The translations under genes and the position numbers were made by a program. The notes beneath the pieces were generated by a model. The model did no database searches and was not told the DNA's origin. It worked only from the letters and a program-made list of their open reading frames with translations. Of a DNA stretch of 64,000 nucleotides, positions 25,745 through 34,246 are shown in pieces. The stretch covers positions 58,575-122,574 of the forward strand of contig NZ_LQOY01000022.1 of assembly GCF_002101675.1 (NCBI RefSeq), in the 5' to 3' direction. The stretch is from Mycobacterium gordonae. GTDB taxonomy: Bacteria; Actinomycetota; Actinomycetes; Mycobacteriales; Mycobacteriaceae. Numbering within the stretch: the first letter of the stretch is position 1; every line of letters starts with the position of its first letter.

Positions 25745-26113
25745 ATGGGGGCCCAAGGGTATCTACGCCGGCTCACCCGTCGGTTGACGGAGGACCCGGA
25801 GCAACGCGACGTCGAAGAATTGTCCGACGAAGTCCTCAATACCGGCGCACAGCGCGCCATCGACTGCCAGCGCGGCCAGGAGGTCACGATGGTGGGCACG
25901 CTGCGCAGCGTCGAGACGAACGGCAAGGGATGTTCCGGAGGGGTTCGCGCGGAATTGTTCGACGGCAGCGACACGGTGACGCTGGTATGGCTGGGGCAGC
26001 GACGCATCCCGGGCATCGAGTCCGGACGCACCCTGCGGGTGCGGGGCCGGATGGGCAAGATGGAGAACGGCACCAAAGCCATCTACAACCCGCACTACGA
26101 AATTCAGCGGTGA
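25745..26113 (+). CDS. OB-fold nucleic-acid-binding-like protein
   Basis: 122 residues from ATG 25745, with CAGGAG before it (MGAQGYLRRLTRRLTEDPEQ). The second half, VTMVGTLRSVETNGKGCSGG, ELFDGSDTVTLVWLGQRRIP and RTLRVRGRMGKMENGTKAIY, is an OB-fold of the RecG-wedge/tRNA anticodon type. Rv2694c by synteny, upstream of the DUF3159 membrane protein gene (33 bp gap). Function unknown. Confidence 0.83.
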   Translation: MGAQGYLRRLTRRLTEDPEQRDVEELSDEVLNTGAQRAIDCQRGQEVTMVGTLRSVETNGKGCSGGVRAELFDGSDTVTLVWLGQRRIPGIESGRTLRVRGRMGKMENGTKAIYNPHYEIQR

Positions 26114-26146
26114 CCGGTTTCATCACCGTGAGCGTGTCGAAATCTC

Positions 26147-26806
26147 GTGAGCGATAACCGTTTCAACGCCGAGCGCCTGCTGGCGCAGGCCGGTGGGGTG
26201 AGCGGCCTCGTCTACTCCTCGTTGCCGGTGGTGACGTTCGTGATCGCGTCCAGCGTCGGCGGCCTCCTGCCCGCGATCGGCAGTGCGGTGGGTGCGGCGG
26301 CCCTGGTCCTGCTGTGGCGGCTGGTCCGCCGAGACTCGTTGCAGCCGGCCGTGTCCGGTTTCTTCGGTGTCGCGGTGTGCGCGCTGATCGCATACCTGGT
26401 CGGACAGTCCAAAGGGTATTTCCTGCTGGGCATCTGGATGTCGTTGTTCTGGGCGGTCGTGTTCGCCCTGTCGATCGTGATCCGGCGTCCGGTGGTGGGT
26501 TATCTGTGGAGCTGGGCCAGCGGCCGCGACAACGGCTGGCGTGCCGTGTCGCGCGCGGTCTACGCGTTCGATATCGCGACGCTGTGCTGGACGGTGGTTT
26601 TCGTCGCACGTTTCGGCGTCCAGGGCCATCTCTACGAGGTCGGCAAGACCGGCTGGCTGGGGGTGACCCGGATCGCCATGGGATGGCCCCTGACCGCCCT
26701 GGCCGCTTTGGTGACGTACGGGGCGATCAAAGCCGTGCTGCGTGCCCTGCCGGACGGTGAGCGTCCGGTGGCTGCCGAGATCGACGGCGAACCCGTACGG
26801 GACTAA
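26147..26806 (+). CDS. DUF3159 membrane protein
   Basis: 219 residues from GTG 26147. Several hydrophobic helices: VVTFVIASSVGGLLPAIGSA, AVSGFFGVAVCALIAYLVGQ, LLGIWMSLFWAVVFALSIVI and RIAMGWPLTALAALVTYGAI. The DUF3159 pattern RDNGWRAVSRAVYAFDIATL is present. Rv2693c. It probably forms an operon with the OB-fold gene and overlaps the convergent ceoC by 4 bp. Confidence 0.85.
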   Translation: MSDNRFNAERLLAQAGGVSGLVYSSLPVVTFVIASSVGGLLPAIGSAVGAAALVLLWRLVRRDSLQPAVSGFFGVAVCALIAYLVGQSKGYFLLGIWMSLFWAVVFALSIVIRRPVVGYLWSWASGRDNGWRAVSRAVYAFDIATLCWTVVFVARFGVQGHLYEVGKTGWLGVTRIAMGWPLTALAALVTYGAIKAVLRALPDGERPVAAEIDGEPVRD

Positions 26807-27465
26807 CTCGTCGGCAGCAGCAGCTTGCGCAGTTCCTCTTCGGCCTCGGTGACCGCGACGAACAGCAACTCGTCGCCGCCTTCGAGCGGTTCGTCACCCT
26901 CCGGGACGATCACCCGCGGACCCCGCAGAATGGTCACCAGCGAGACGTCGCGCGGCAACTGCAGCTTGCGAACCGGCTTGCCGCCCCACGGGGTGTCATC
27001 CGGCAGGGTGATCTCGACCAGATTGGCTTGGCCCTTACGGAACTCCATCAGCCGCACCAGGTCGCCCACCGCGACGGCTTCCTCGATCAACGAGGCCAGC
27101 ATGCGCGGGGTGGACACCGCCACGTCGACGCCCCAGGCGTCGGTGAACAGCCATTCGTTGCGTGGGTCGTTGACCCGGGCCACCACCCGCGGCACTGCGA
27201 ATTCGGTCTTGGCCAGCAGGCTGAGGACGACGTTCACCTTGTCGTCACCGGTGGCGGCGACGACGACGTCAAAGTCTTCGAGGTGCATCTGTTCGAGCAG
27301 GCTCAACTCGCAGGCATCACCCAGCAGCCAGTGCGCGGCGGGGATGGCATCGGTGTCGAGATGGTCGGCGTTGCGTTCGATCAGGGTCACGTCGTGCTTG
27401 TTCGCGACGAGTTCGCGGGTGACCGAGCGCCCGACGGCGCCCGCGCCGGCGACAGCTACCTTCAT
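26803..27465 (-). CDS. ceoC: TrkA-type K+ uptake regulator CeoC
   Basis: 220 residues. RCK-N Rossmann domain with MKVAVAGAGAVGRSVTRELV (GxGxxG) and IERN acidic end, ATGDDKVN, then an RCK-C domain (QANLVEITLPDDTPWGGKPV, LFVAVTEAEEELRKLLLP). RCK proteins bind nucleotides and gate K+ channels or transporters. It follows ceoB on the same strand with a 31-bp gap. Rv2692 ortholog. Confidence 0.95.
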   Translation of the reverse strand: MKVAVAGAGAVGRSVTRELVANKHDVTLIERNADHLDTDAIPAAHWLLGDACELSLLEQMHLEDFDVVVAATGDDKVNVVLSLLAKTEFAVPRVVARVNDPRNEWLFTDAWGVDVAVSTPRMLASLIEEAVAVGDLVRLMEFRKGQANLVEITLPDDTPWGGKPVRKLQLPRDVSLVTILRGPRVIVPEGDEPLEGGDELLFVAVTEAEEELRKLLLPTS

Positions 27466-27496
27466 GATTCTCTGCCCCAGCCGTTCTCAGCGCGCG

Positions 27497-28168
27497 TCAT
27501 TTGTCCAAGTCCTCGCTCGGCGGCAGCGCCGCAATGGCCACGGCTTCAGCCGCGCGCCCGGAAATGGCCGCTACATAGACCTGATCACCCGCCTGTAGCA
27601 CGGTTTTGGGTTCGGGCAGGATGCCGGTGCCGAACCGGATCAGGAACGCCACCCGCGCGCCGGTGGCCTGCTCCAGGTCGGTGGCGCGGCGTCCGACCCA
27701 GTCTTCGTGCAGCACCACCTGCGCGACGGCGACGGTGCCCGTCGGATCTCGCCATTTGGCGGTCTCGGTCTCCTGGGTCAGCGCATTGAGCAGACGATCG
27801 GTTGTCCACGGCACGGTCGCGATCGTCGGGATGCCCAGACGTTCGTACACCTCGGCGCGCTTGGCGTCATAGATTCGCGCGACCACGCGGCGCACGCCGA
27901 AGGTCTCCCGGGCCAGCCGCGCCGAGATGATGTTGGAGTTGTCGCCGGAGGACACCGCGGCGAATGCGTCGGCCCCTTCGATCCCGGCTCGCAACAGGAC
28001 GTCGCGGTCGAAACCCTGGCCGAGCACCCGGTCGCCGTCGAACTCGGGACTGAGCCGGTTGAAGGCGGCGCTGTCGCGGTCGATGACCGCCACGTCGTGG
28101 CCGATTCGGTACAGCCCGTCGGCCACCGAAGAACCGACCCGGCCGCAGCCCATCACAACCACCTTCAC
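27497..28168 (-). CDS. ceoB: TrkA-type K+ uptake regulator CeoB
   Basis: 223 residues: MKVVVMGCGRVGSSVADGLY (nucleotide-binding GxGxxG), VIDRDSAAFNRL, FAAVSSGDNSNIISARLARE, then the RCK-C part (LEQATGARVAFLIRFGTGIL). Rv2691 ortholog. CeoB and CeoC are thought to act together on K+ uptake. It is divergent from the KimA-like transporter gene, a sensible partner pairing discussed in the findings. Confidence 0.95.
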   Translation of the reverse strand: MKVVVMGCGRVGSSVADGLYRIGHDVAVIDRDSAAFNRLSPEFDGDRVLGQGFDRDVLLRAGIEGADAFAAVSSGDNSNIISARLARETFGVRRVVARIYDAKRAEVYERLGIPTIATVPWTTDRLLNALTQETETAKWRDPTGTVAVAQVVLHEDWVGRRATDLEQATGARVAFLIRFGTGILPEPKTVLQAGDQVYVAAISGRAAEAVAIAALPPSEDLDK

Positions 28169-28301
28169 TCGGAGGTCCTTTCGGTTGTGTCCTGCGCGTC
28201 ATTGTGATCGGCAACCGATTTCGGCGGGCCGATTTCGGTCGTGAAAATTCTCGCCTACGGAACGCTACCGCCAAACCCGGGTGGGCTTACTCTTGGCTCT
28301 C

Positions 28302-30299
28302 GTGTCCAAACTTTCAACCGCTGCGCGCCGTTTGCTTATCGGACGGCCGTTTCGCAGCGATCGGCTGGCCCACACGCTGCTGCCCAAGCGGATCGCCCTG
28401 CCGGTGTTCGCCTCCGACGCCCTGTCCTCGGTGGCCTACGCCCCCGAAGAGATCTTCCTGATGCTGTCGATCGGCGGTTTGGCGGCCTACGCGCTGTCGC
28501 CGTGGATCGGGCTGGCGGTGGCCGCGGTCATGTTGGTGGTGGTGGCCAGTTACCGGCAGAACGTGCACGCCTACCCCTCCGGCGGCGGCGACTACGAGGT
28601 GGTCACCACAAATCTCGGCCCCACCGCCGGCTTGACGGTGGCCAGCGCACTGATGGTTGATTACGTTCTCACCGTTGCCGTTTCGACCGCGTCGGCAATG
28701 TCGAACATCGGCTCGGCGCTGCCGGTGGTGGCCCACCACAAGGTGTGGTTCTGCGTCGCCGCGATCCTGCTGGTGACGGCGATGAATCTGCGCGGGGTGC
28801 GCGAGTCCGGGTTGGCGTTCGCCATCCCGACCTACGGCTTCATCATCGGCGTGACCGGCATGATCGGCTGGGGCCTGTTCCGCATCTTCGTGTTGGGAAA
28901 CCCCCTCAAGGCGGAGTCGGCAAACTTCCAGATGCACTCCGAGCACGGGAAAATCGTCGGCTTCGCGCTGGTTTTCCTGATGGCGCGGGCGTTCTCCTCG
29001 GGCTGCGCCGCGCTCACCGGTGTCGAGGCGATCAGCAACGGCGTGCCGGCGTTCGAGAAGCCCAAGTCGAAGAACGCGGCCACCACGCTGCTGATGCTGG
29101 GTGCCATCGCGGTCACCCTGCTCATGGGCATCATCGTGCTGGCCAAGAAGATCGGGGTGCAGCTGGTCAGCGATCCGGCGACGCAACTGGCCGGGGCGCC
29201 GGCCAGTTACTACCAGAAGACGTTGGTCACCCAGCTTGCCGAAACCGTTTTCGGCAACTTCCACATCGGGTTCGTGCTGATCACAGCCGTGACGGCGCTC
29301 ATCCTGGTGCTGGCCGCCAACACGGCATTCAACGGCTTCCCGGTGCTGGGCTCGGTGCTGGCCCAGCACAGCTATCTGCCCCGGCAGCTGCACACCCGTG
29401 GCGACCGCCTGGCGTTCTCCAACGGCATCGTGTTCCTGTCGGTGTCGGCGCTGCTGGCGATCATCGCGTTCCGGGCCGAGCTGAGCGCGCTGATCCAGCT
29501 GTACATCGTCGGGGTGTTCATCTCGTTCACGCTGAGCCAGATCGGCATGGTGCGGCACTGGACCAGGCTGCTGCGCACCGAAACCGACCCCGCGGCGCGC
29601 CGGCGCATGATGCGTTCGCGGATCGTCAACACCATCGGCTTCATCGCGACCGGCGCGGTGCTGCTGGTCGTGATGGTCACCAAATTCCTGGCCGGTGCGT
29701 GGATTGCGATCGTCGCCATGGCGCTGCTGTTCATGCTGATGAAGCTGATCCGCCGCCACTACGACGGCGTCACCCGCGAACTGGCCGAGCAGGCCGCCGA
29801 ACACGGCGGCGAGATGGTGTTGCCCAGCCGCAACCACGCCCTGGTGCTGGTGTCGAAGTTGCACCTGCCCACGCTGCGCGCTTTGGCCTACGCCCGCGCG
29901 ACGCGGCCCGACGTGCTCGAGGCAGTCACGGTGAGCGTCGATGACGCCGAAACCCGCGAGTTGGTCCACGAGTGGGAGGAAAGCGACGTCAGCGTTCCGC
30001 TGAAGGTGATCGCGTCCCCCTACCGGGAAGTCACCCGGCCGGTACTCGATTACGTCAAGCGGGTCAGCAAGGAATCGCCGCGCACCGTGGTGACGGTGTT
30101 CATCCCGGAGTATGTGGTAGGCCGCTGGTGGGAACAGTTGCTGCACAACCAGAGTGCGCTGCGGCTCAAGGGGCGCCTGTTGTTCATGCCCGGCGTGATG
30201 GTGACTTCGGTGCCCTGGCAGCTGACGTCTTCTGAACGGGTCAAGGCGCTGCAGCCGCACGTAGCTCCCGGCGACGCCCGTCGAGGCATCTTCGATTGA
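28302..30299 (+). CDS. KimA-like APC-superfamily potassium importer
   Basis: 665 residues from GTG 28302 (VSKLSTAARRLLIGRPFRSD). About 12 transmembrane helices, then a cytosolic domain of about 190 residues. By eye it tracks Bacillus KimA: ASDALSSVAYAPEEIFLMLS, SYRQNVHAYPSGGGDYEVVT, LMVDYVLTVAVSTASAMSNI, ARAFSSGCAALTGVEAISNG, VLAANTAFNGFPVLGSVLAQ and RGDRLAFSNGIVFLS. The C-terminal domain shares TVVTVFIPEYVVGRWWEQLL and HNQSALRLKGRLLF. KimA is a high-affinity K+ symporter. Often annotated simply as an amino acid permease (Rv2690c). Divergent from ceoBC. Confidence 0.85.
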   Translation: MSKLSTAARRLLIGRPFRSDRLAHTLLPKRIALPVFASDALSSVAYAPEEIFLMLSIGGLAAYALSPWIGLAVAAVMLVVVASYRQNVHAYPSGGGDYEVVTTNLGPTAGLTVASALMVDYVLTVAVSTASAMSNIGSALPVVAHHKVWFCVAAILLVTAMNLRGVRESGLAFAIPTYGFIIGVTGMIGWGLFRIFVLGNPLKAESANFQMHSEHGKIVGFALVFLMARAFSSGCAALTGVEAISNGVPAFEKPKSKNAATTLLMLGAIAVTLLMGIIVLAKKIGVQLVSDPATQLAGAPASYYQKTLVTQLAETVFGNFHIGFVLITAVTALILVLAANTAFNGFPVLGSVLAQHSYLPRQLHTRGDRLAFSNGIVFLSVSALLAIIAFRAELSALIQLYIVGVFISFTLSQIGMVRHWTRLLRTETDPAARRRMMRSRIVNTIGFIATGAVLLVVMVTKFLAGAWIAIVAMALLFMLMKLIRRHYDGVTRELAEQAAEHGGEMVLPSRNHALVLVSKLHLPTLRALAYARATRPDVLEAVTVSVDDAETRELVHEWEESDVSVPLKVIASPYREVTRPVLDYVKRVSKESPRTVVTVFIPEYVVGRWWEQLLHNQSALRLKGRLLFMPGVMVTSVPWQLTSSERVKALQPHVAPGDARRGIFD

Positions 30300-31492
30300 A
30301 CGACCAACCCGCCCGCGGGGAACTGACTCTGGTCACCGGTGCCCCCGCCAACGGCGGCAGCTGCATTGCACATCACGAGGGCCGGGTGGTCTTCGTCCGC
30401 TACGCGCTGCCCGGCGAACGAGTGCGGGTCCGGGTGACGGCGGATCGCGGATCATATTGGCACGCAGAGGTTGTCGAGGTGCTCGAGGCCTCGACGGAAC
30501 GTACGGATTCGTTGTGCCCGATCGCCGGTGTGGACGGCGCCGGATGCTGCGACCTTGCGTTCGTGGTGCCAGAGGCCGCACGCGCTCTCAAGGCGCAGGT
30601 GGTGGCCAACCAGTTGGACCGGCTGGGCGGACACAGCTGGACGGGGACGGCCGAGACGCTCTCCGGCACCGGCTCGACCGGTTGGCGCACTCGGGTTCGG
30701 CTCGACGTCGGAGCCGACCGGCACCCCGGGTTCCACCGGTACCACAGCGAGCAACTGGTTACCGACCTGCGCTGCGGACAGTTGCCGGCCGGGATGCTGA
30801 ACGGGCTGGCCGGGCCCGATTGGCCTGCCGGTGCGCATGTGCACGTGGTCGTGGACGACGACGGCGAGCGTCACGTCCTGCGCACCGTGCGCCAGGGTAA
30901 GCGCACGGTGTCGAAGGTCATCGAAGGTAGCTACCACGCAGTGCAGCGGGTCGGGGCGCGCAGTTGGCGAGTGCCGGTGACGGCGTTCTGGCAGTCGCAT
31001 CGGGATGGCGCGCGCGTGTACAGCGAGTTGGTCGCGGACTGGGCGCAACCCGCGTCCGGTGCGACGGCCTGGGACCTGTACGGCGGAGCCGGAGTCTTCG
31101 CCGCGGTGCTCGGCACCGCGGTGGGCGAGTCCGGCCGGGTGCTGACCGTCGACACCGCGCGGGGTGCTTCGGGTGCGGCGCGTGCCGCCCTGGCCGATCT
31201 GCCGCAGGTCGAGGTCGCCACGGACTCGGTGCGCCGGGCGCTGACCGCGCAGGACCGGGTAGCCGACGTCGCGGTGCTGGATCCGCCACGAACCGGCGCC
31301 GGGCGTGAGGTGATCGATCTGATGGCCGCCGCGGGTGTGCCGCGGGTCGTGCACATCGGTTGCGAAGCAGCATCTTTCGCCCGCGACATCGGTTTGTACC
31401 GGGGCCACGGCTACACCGTCGAGCGGATCAGGGTCTTCGATGCGTTCCCGCTGACCCACCACGTGGAGTGCGTGGCTCTGCTGACCCGGTAG
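30296..31492 (+). CDS. TrmA/RumA-type RNA (uracil-5-)-methyltransferase
   Basis: 398 residues from TTG 30296, overlapping the transporter stop (TTGA). An N-terminal TRAM domain (IAHHEGRVVFVRYALPGERV) and Cys residues (CPIAGVDGAGCCDL) of the iron-sulfur region precede the SAM domain: WDLYGGAGVFAAVLG, VADVAVLDPPRTGAG and the nucleophile Cys in HIGCEAASFARD. It methylates a uridine in tRNA or rRNA; which one cannot be told from sequence. Rv2689c. Co-translated with the KimA-like gene. Confidence 0.9.
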   Translation: MNDQPARGELTLVTGAPANGGSCIAHHEGRVVFVRYALPGERVRVRVTADRGSYWHAEVVEVLEASTERTDSLCPIAGVDGAGCCDLAFVVPEAARALKAQVVANQLDRLGGHSWTGTAETLSGTGSTGWRTRVRLDVGADRHPGFHRYHSEQLVTDLRCGQLPAGMLNGLAGPDWPAGAHVHVVVDDDGERHVLRTVRQGKRTVSKVIEGSYHAVQRVGARSWRVPVTAFWQSHRDGARVYSELVADWAQPASGATAWDLYGGAGVFAAVLGTAVGESGRVLTVDTARGASGAARAALADLPQVEVATDSVRRALTAQDRVADVAVLDPPRTGAGREVIDLMAAAGVPRVVHIGCEAASFARDIGLYRGHGYTVERIRVFDAFPLTHHVECVALLTR

Positions 31493-31584
31493 GTTCGGGC
31501 CGGCCCTTGAATGCTGTCCAACGCGAGTGCGGCTGGGTGGGGCTAAACGCTGGGTCGGCGCGCGGATTCCCTCGGCGCGGGTTG

Positions 31585-31666
31585 TTATTGACTATGCTGA
31601 CGACGGCGCTCCGGGAAGTCTGGTCGGAACTTGGGAAACTCGTCCCTACCGAAAGGAACTCCGCGC
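31585..31666 (+). promoter_or_regulatory. Conserved 5' leader of the ABC exporter operon
   Basis: Holds CCGGGAAGTCTGGTCGG at 31611-31627, identical to 34191-34207 before the antiporter gene. In both, the core ends exactly 40 bases before the start codon, is followed by a short hairpin (GGTCGG with CCCTACC here) and a GAAAGG ribosome binding region. An upstream TTGTTATTGACTATGCTGAC looks like promoter sequence. A riboswitch or protein-binding leader is inferred. The rest of the 31493-31584 gap shows no gene. Confidence 0.6.
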
Positions 31667-32560
31667 ATGCCGGGCCCCGAAATCGCTGCTAAGAGCAGTG
31701 ACGTCATCCGAGTCCGGGCGCTGGGTTTCACGTATCCGAAATCGTCGGTGTCAGCCGTACGGGGCATGAACTTCAGCGTCGGCCGGGGTGAGATCTTCGG
31801 CTTCCTTGGTCCCAGCGGGGCGGGCAAGTCCACCACTCAACGAATTCTCATCGGCTTATTGCGCGGCCACACCGGTGAAGTCGTAGTGTTTGGAGAAGAT
31901 CCGACAGCGTGGGGCCCGGACTACTACGAACGCATCGGCGTATCTTTCGAATTGCCAAACCATTACCAAAAGCTGACAGGGTTGGAGAATCTGCGATTCT
32001 TCGGTTCGCTGTACGCGCGACCGACGTTGGATCCGATGCACTTGTTGGAGGCCGTGGGTCTGGCAAAGGATGCTCATTCGCGAGTGGGCAAGTATTCCAA
32101 GGGAATGCAGATGCGCTTGACCTTCGCCAGGGCATTGATCAACGATCCGGAGTTACTGTTCCTGGATGAGCCCACTTCCGGTCTGGATCCGGTGAACGCC
32201 CGCACCGTCAAGGACATGATCTTGGACCTTAAAGCGCGCGGCCGCACTGTCTTCCTCACCACACACGACATGAAGACTGCGGATGAGTTATGTGATCGGG
32301 TGGCATTCGTCGTCGACGGGGAGATCGTCGCGCTCGACCGGCCCTCCGAGCTCAAGATTGCCCGGAGTCGGCGCATGCTCAGAGTCGAATACCGAAGCCG
32401 TGCTGGCGATCTGCGCGGCGCCGAGTTTCCGATGGATACCCTGGCCGATGATCCCGCCTTCTACGCGGTGCTCAAAGAACACCGGGTCGAGACGATCCAC
32501 AGTCGCGAAGCAAGCCTCGACGATGTCTTCGTTGAGGTCACCGGTAGGCGGTTAGCGTGA
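31667..32560 (+). CDS. ABC exporter ATP-binding protein (NatA/drug-efflux type)
   Basis: 297 residues from ATG 31667. Walker A GPSGAGKST, a variant signature YSKGMQMRL, Walker B LLFLDEPTSGLD, and TTHDMKTADELCDRV for the switch His. The C-terminal end (HRVETIHSREASLDDVFVEV) is typical of NatA/drug exporter ATPases. Corresponds to Rv2688c, linked to fluoroquinolone efflux in M. tuberculosis. Overlaps the first permease gene by GTGA. Confidence 0.92.
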   Translation: MPGPEIAAKSSDVIRVRALGFTYPKSSVSAVRGMNFSVGRGEIFGFLGPSGAGKSTTQRILIGLLRGHTGEVVVFGEDPTAWGPDYYERIGVSFELPNHYQKLTGLENLRFFGSLYARPTLDPMHLLEAVGLAKDAHSRVGKYSKGMQMRLTFARALINDPELLFLDEPTSGLDPVNARTVKDMILDLKARGRTVFLTTHDMKTADELCDRVAFVVDGEIVALDRPSELKIARSRRMLRVEYRSRAGDLRGAEFPMDTLADDPAFYAVLKEHRVETIHSREASLDDVFVEVTGRRLA

Positions 32561-33267
32561 CGCGGCTGCTGACGGCGCTGCGACTGGAGCTGACACTGCA
32601 AGTCCGCCAGCGCTTCTTGCACGCGGCGGTTTTTTCAGGACTCATTTGGCTCGCGGTGCTGTTGCCGATGCCCGCCCACTTGCGTCCGGTCGCTGAGCCG
32701 TACGTGCTCGCCGGCGACGTCACGATCATCGGGTTCTTCTTCATCGCCGGCTCGGTGTTCTTCGAAAAACAAGAGCGGACTCTGAGCGCGGTGATTGCCA
32801 GCCCATTGCGGTTTGTTGAGTTCTTGTCCGCCAAACTAATTGTGCTGCTGGCCGTATCGGTGTTTGTGGCTGTTTCGGTGACTACCATCGTTCATGGCTT
32901 TTCGTACCGTCCAGTCCCCATGATTGCCGGCGTCGTGCTAGGAACGTTGCTGATGCTGCTGGTGGGATTCATCAGTTCGTTGCCGTTCGATTCGATCAGC
33001 GACTGGTTCCTGGCCGCAACCGTTCCCCTGGCTGTGATGAATCTTCCTCTTCTGCACTACTCCGGCCTCTGGCCCAAGCCGGTGCTCTATCTGTTACCCA
33101 CGCAGGGGCCACTGTTGTTATTGGGGGCTGCCTTCGACCAGCGGCAGCTGGCACCATGGCAAATTGGTTACGCGCTGGTCTACCCGGCGTTGTGCGTAGC
33201 CGGACTGCAATGGGTGTCTGGCAAGCTGTTCGTCCGTTATGTTGTGACGACGGCCGGCGTCCAGTGA
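32557..33267 (+). CDS. ABC-2 type exporter permease, first subunit
   Basis: 236 residues from GTG 32557. Six hydrophobic segments, including VFSGLIWLAVLLPMPAHLRP-like first helix, VTIIGFFFIAGSVFFEKQER, LIVLLAVSVFVAVSVTTIVH, IAGVVLGTLLMLLVGFISSL. The ERTLSAVIASPLRFVEFLSA stretch is the coupling region common in ABC-2 permeases. Corresponds to Rv2687c. Overlaps genes on both sides by 4 bp, so the three proteins are probably made together. Confidence 0.88.
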   Translation: MTRLLTALRLELTLQVRQRFLHAAVFSGLIWLAVLLPMPAHLRPVAEPYVLAGDVTIIGFFFIAGSVFFEKQERTLSAVIASPLRFVEFLSAKLIVLLAVSVFVAVSVTTIVHGFSYRPVPMIAGVVLGTLLMLLVGFISSLPFDSISDWFLAATVPLAVMNLPLLHYSGLWPKPVLYLLPTQGPLLLLGAAFDQRQLAPWQIGYALVYPALCVAGLQWVSGKLFVRYVVTTAGVQ

Positions 33268-34025
33268 CGGCCTATCCCCGCTCGGTTCGAGCGCTTAAAG
33301 CCTTTGGCATCAACGACATTCGCGGTACGTATCGCGACCCATTGTTGGTGATGATCGTCGTTGCACCCGTTATCTGGACGTCTGCCGTCGCTTTGCTCAC
33401 CCCGCGCGTGACCGCCATGCTGGCGCGTGTTCACCATTTCAACCTGGTTCCCTACTATCCGTTGATCCTGACCGGATTCTTGTTGTTGACGAGCATCATC
33501 ATCGTGGGTGGCCTGGCCGCCTTCCTGGTCCTAGATGAGGCGGACGCCGGTACGTTGACCGCACTGCGAGTAACCCCGGTGCCGCTGTCGATGTATTTCG
33601 CTTACCGCGCGGCAACTGTGATGGTGGTAACCACCGTCTACGTGATCACTACGATGTCGTTCAGTGGCATTCTCGATCCGAGCCTGATTCCGGCATTGAT
33701 CCCGATTGGATTGCTGGCCGGACTTTCGGCGGTCGTGACGCTGTTGCTGATTATCGCGATGGCCAGCAACAAGATTCAGGGTTTGGCCATGCTTCGCGCG
33801 CTTGGCATGCTGATCGCAGGCCTGCCGTGCCTGCCATGGTTCATCCACTCCGGCTGGAGCCTGACCTTCGGCGTATTGCCGCCTTACTGGGCAGCCAAAT
33901 CGTTTTGGGTGGCCAGCGCGCATGGAGTGTGGTGGCCTTACCTGCTCGCCGGTTTCGCTTACAATTCGGCGGTCGCGGTGCCGTTGTTCCGACGCTTTAC
34001 TCGCCAGGCGCGCGTGAGGACTTGA
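33264..34025 (+). CDS. ABC-2 type exporter permease, second subunit
   Basis: 253 residues from GTG 33264 (VTAYPRSVRALKAFGINDIR). Six hydrophobic helices, with DEADAGTLTALRVTPVPLSM as coupling helix and YWAAKSFWVASAHGVWWPYL near the end. Corresponds to Rv2686c. Last gene of the operon; a long inverted repeat 65 bp downstream is the likely terminator. Confidence 0.88.
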   Translation: MTAYPRSVRALKAFGINDIRGTYRDPLLVMIVVAPVIWTSAVALLTPRVTAMLARVHHFNLVPYYPLILTGFLLLTSIIIVGGLAAFLVLDEADAGTLTALRVTPVPLSMYFAYRAATVMVVTTVYVITTMSFSGILDPSLIPALIPIGLLAGLSAVVTLLLIIAMASNKIQGLAMLRALGMLIAGLPCLPWFIHSGWSLTFGVLPPYWAAKSFWVASAHGVWWPYLLAGFAYNSAVAVPLFRRFTRQARVRT

Positions 34026-34090
34026 CCTACACCTGTTTGGCGCACCGAAGCGGTGACCACATGTTCCGTGAGCACGCCCGCAACCTGGCG

Positions 34091-34144
34091 AGCAGACGCA
34101 AAATCCCCCTTTTTCGTGCCGGAAAAGGGGATTTTGCGTCTGCT
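34091..34144. terminator. Long inverted repeat, likely bidirectional terminator
   Basis: AGCAGACGCAAAATCCCC at 34091 onward pairs with GGGGATTTTGCGTCTGCT ending at 34144, giving a stem of about 22 bp (one bulged C) around CGTGCC. Runs of T and A flank the loop. It lies after the ABC operon and before the antiporter leader. It could also belong to a dispersed palindromic repeat family, since similar GCAGACGCAAAA motifs are common in mycobacterial intergenic DNA. Confidence 0.65.
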
Positions 34145-34164
34145 GGGCACGGGCGATCCGTCCC

Positions 34165-34246
34165 GGCAGGCTAAACTCCTTCGCGGTGTGCCGGGAAGTC
34201 TGGTCGGCAATATCTTTGTCGACCGATCGCGTGAAAGGCGGCCCCG
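34165..34246 (+). promoter_or_regulatory. Conserved 5' leader of the antiporter gene
   Basis: CCGGGAAGTCTGGTCGG at 34191-34207 repeats the core at 31611-31627. A hairpin GGTCG (34202-34206) with CGACC (34220-34224) follows, then GAAAGG at 34233 and the GTG start at 34247, 40 bases after the core as in the other copy. Upstream AAACTCCTTCGCGGTGTG also has a partial match. A cation-responsive RNA leader is proposed by inference. Confidence 0.6.

Noticed and set aside
28314..30260. 648-codon minus-strand frame opposite the KimA-like transporter
   Set aside because: Antisense shadow with His/Gln/Arg-rich nonsense composition and no motif.
31585..31666. Cobalamin riboswitch
   Set aside because: GGGAAG resembles part of a B12 box, but the GCNGACCCGC core and expected length are missing.
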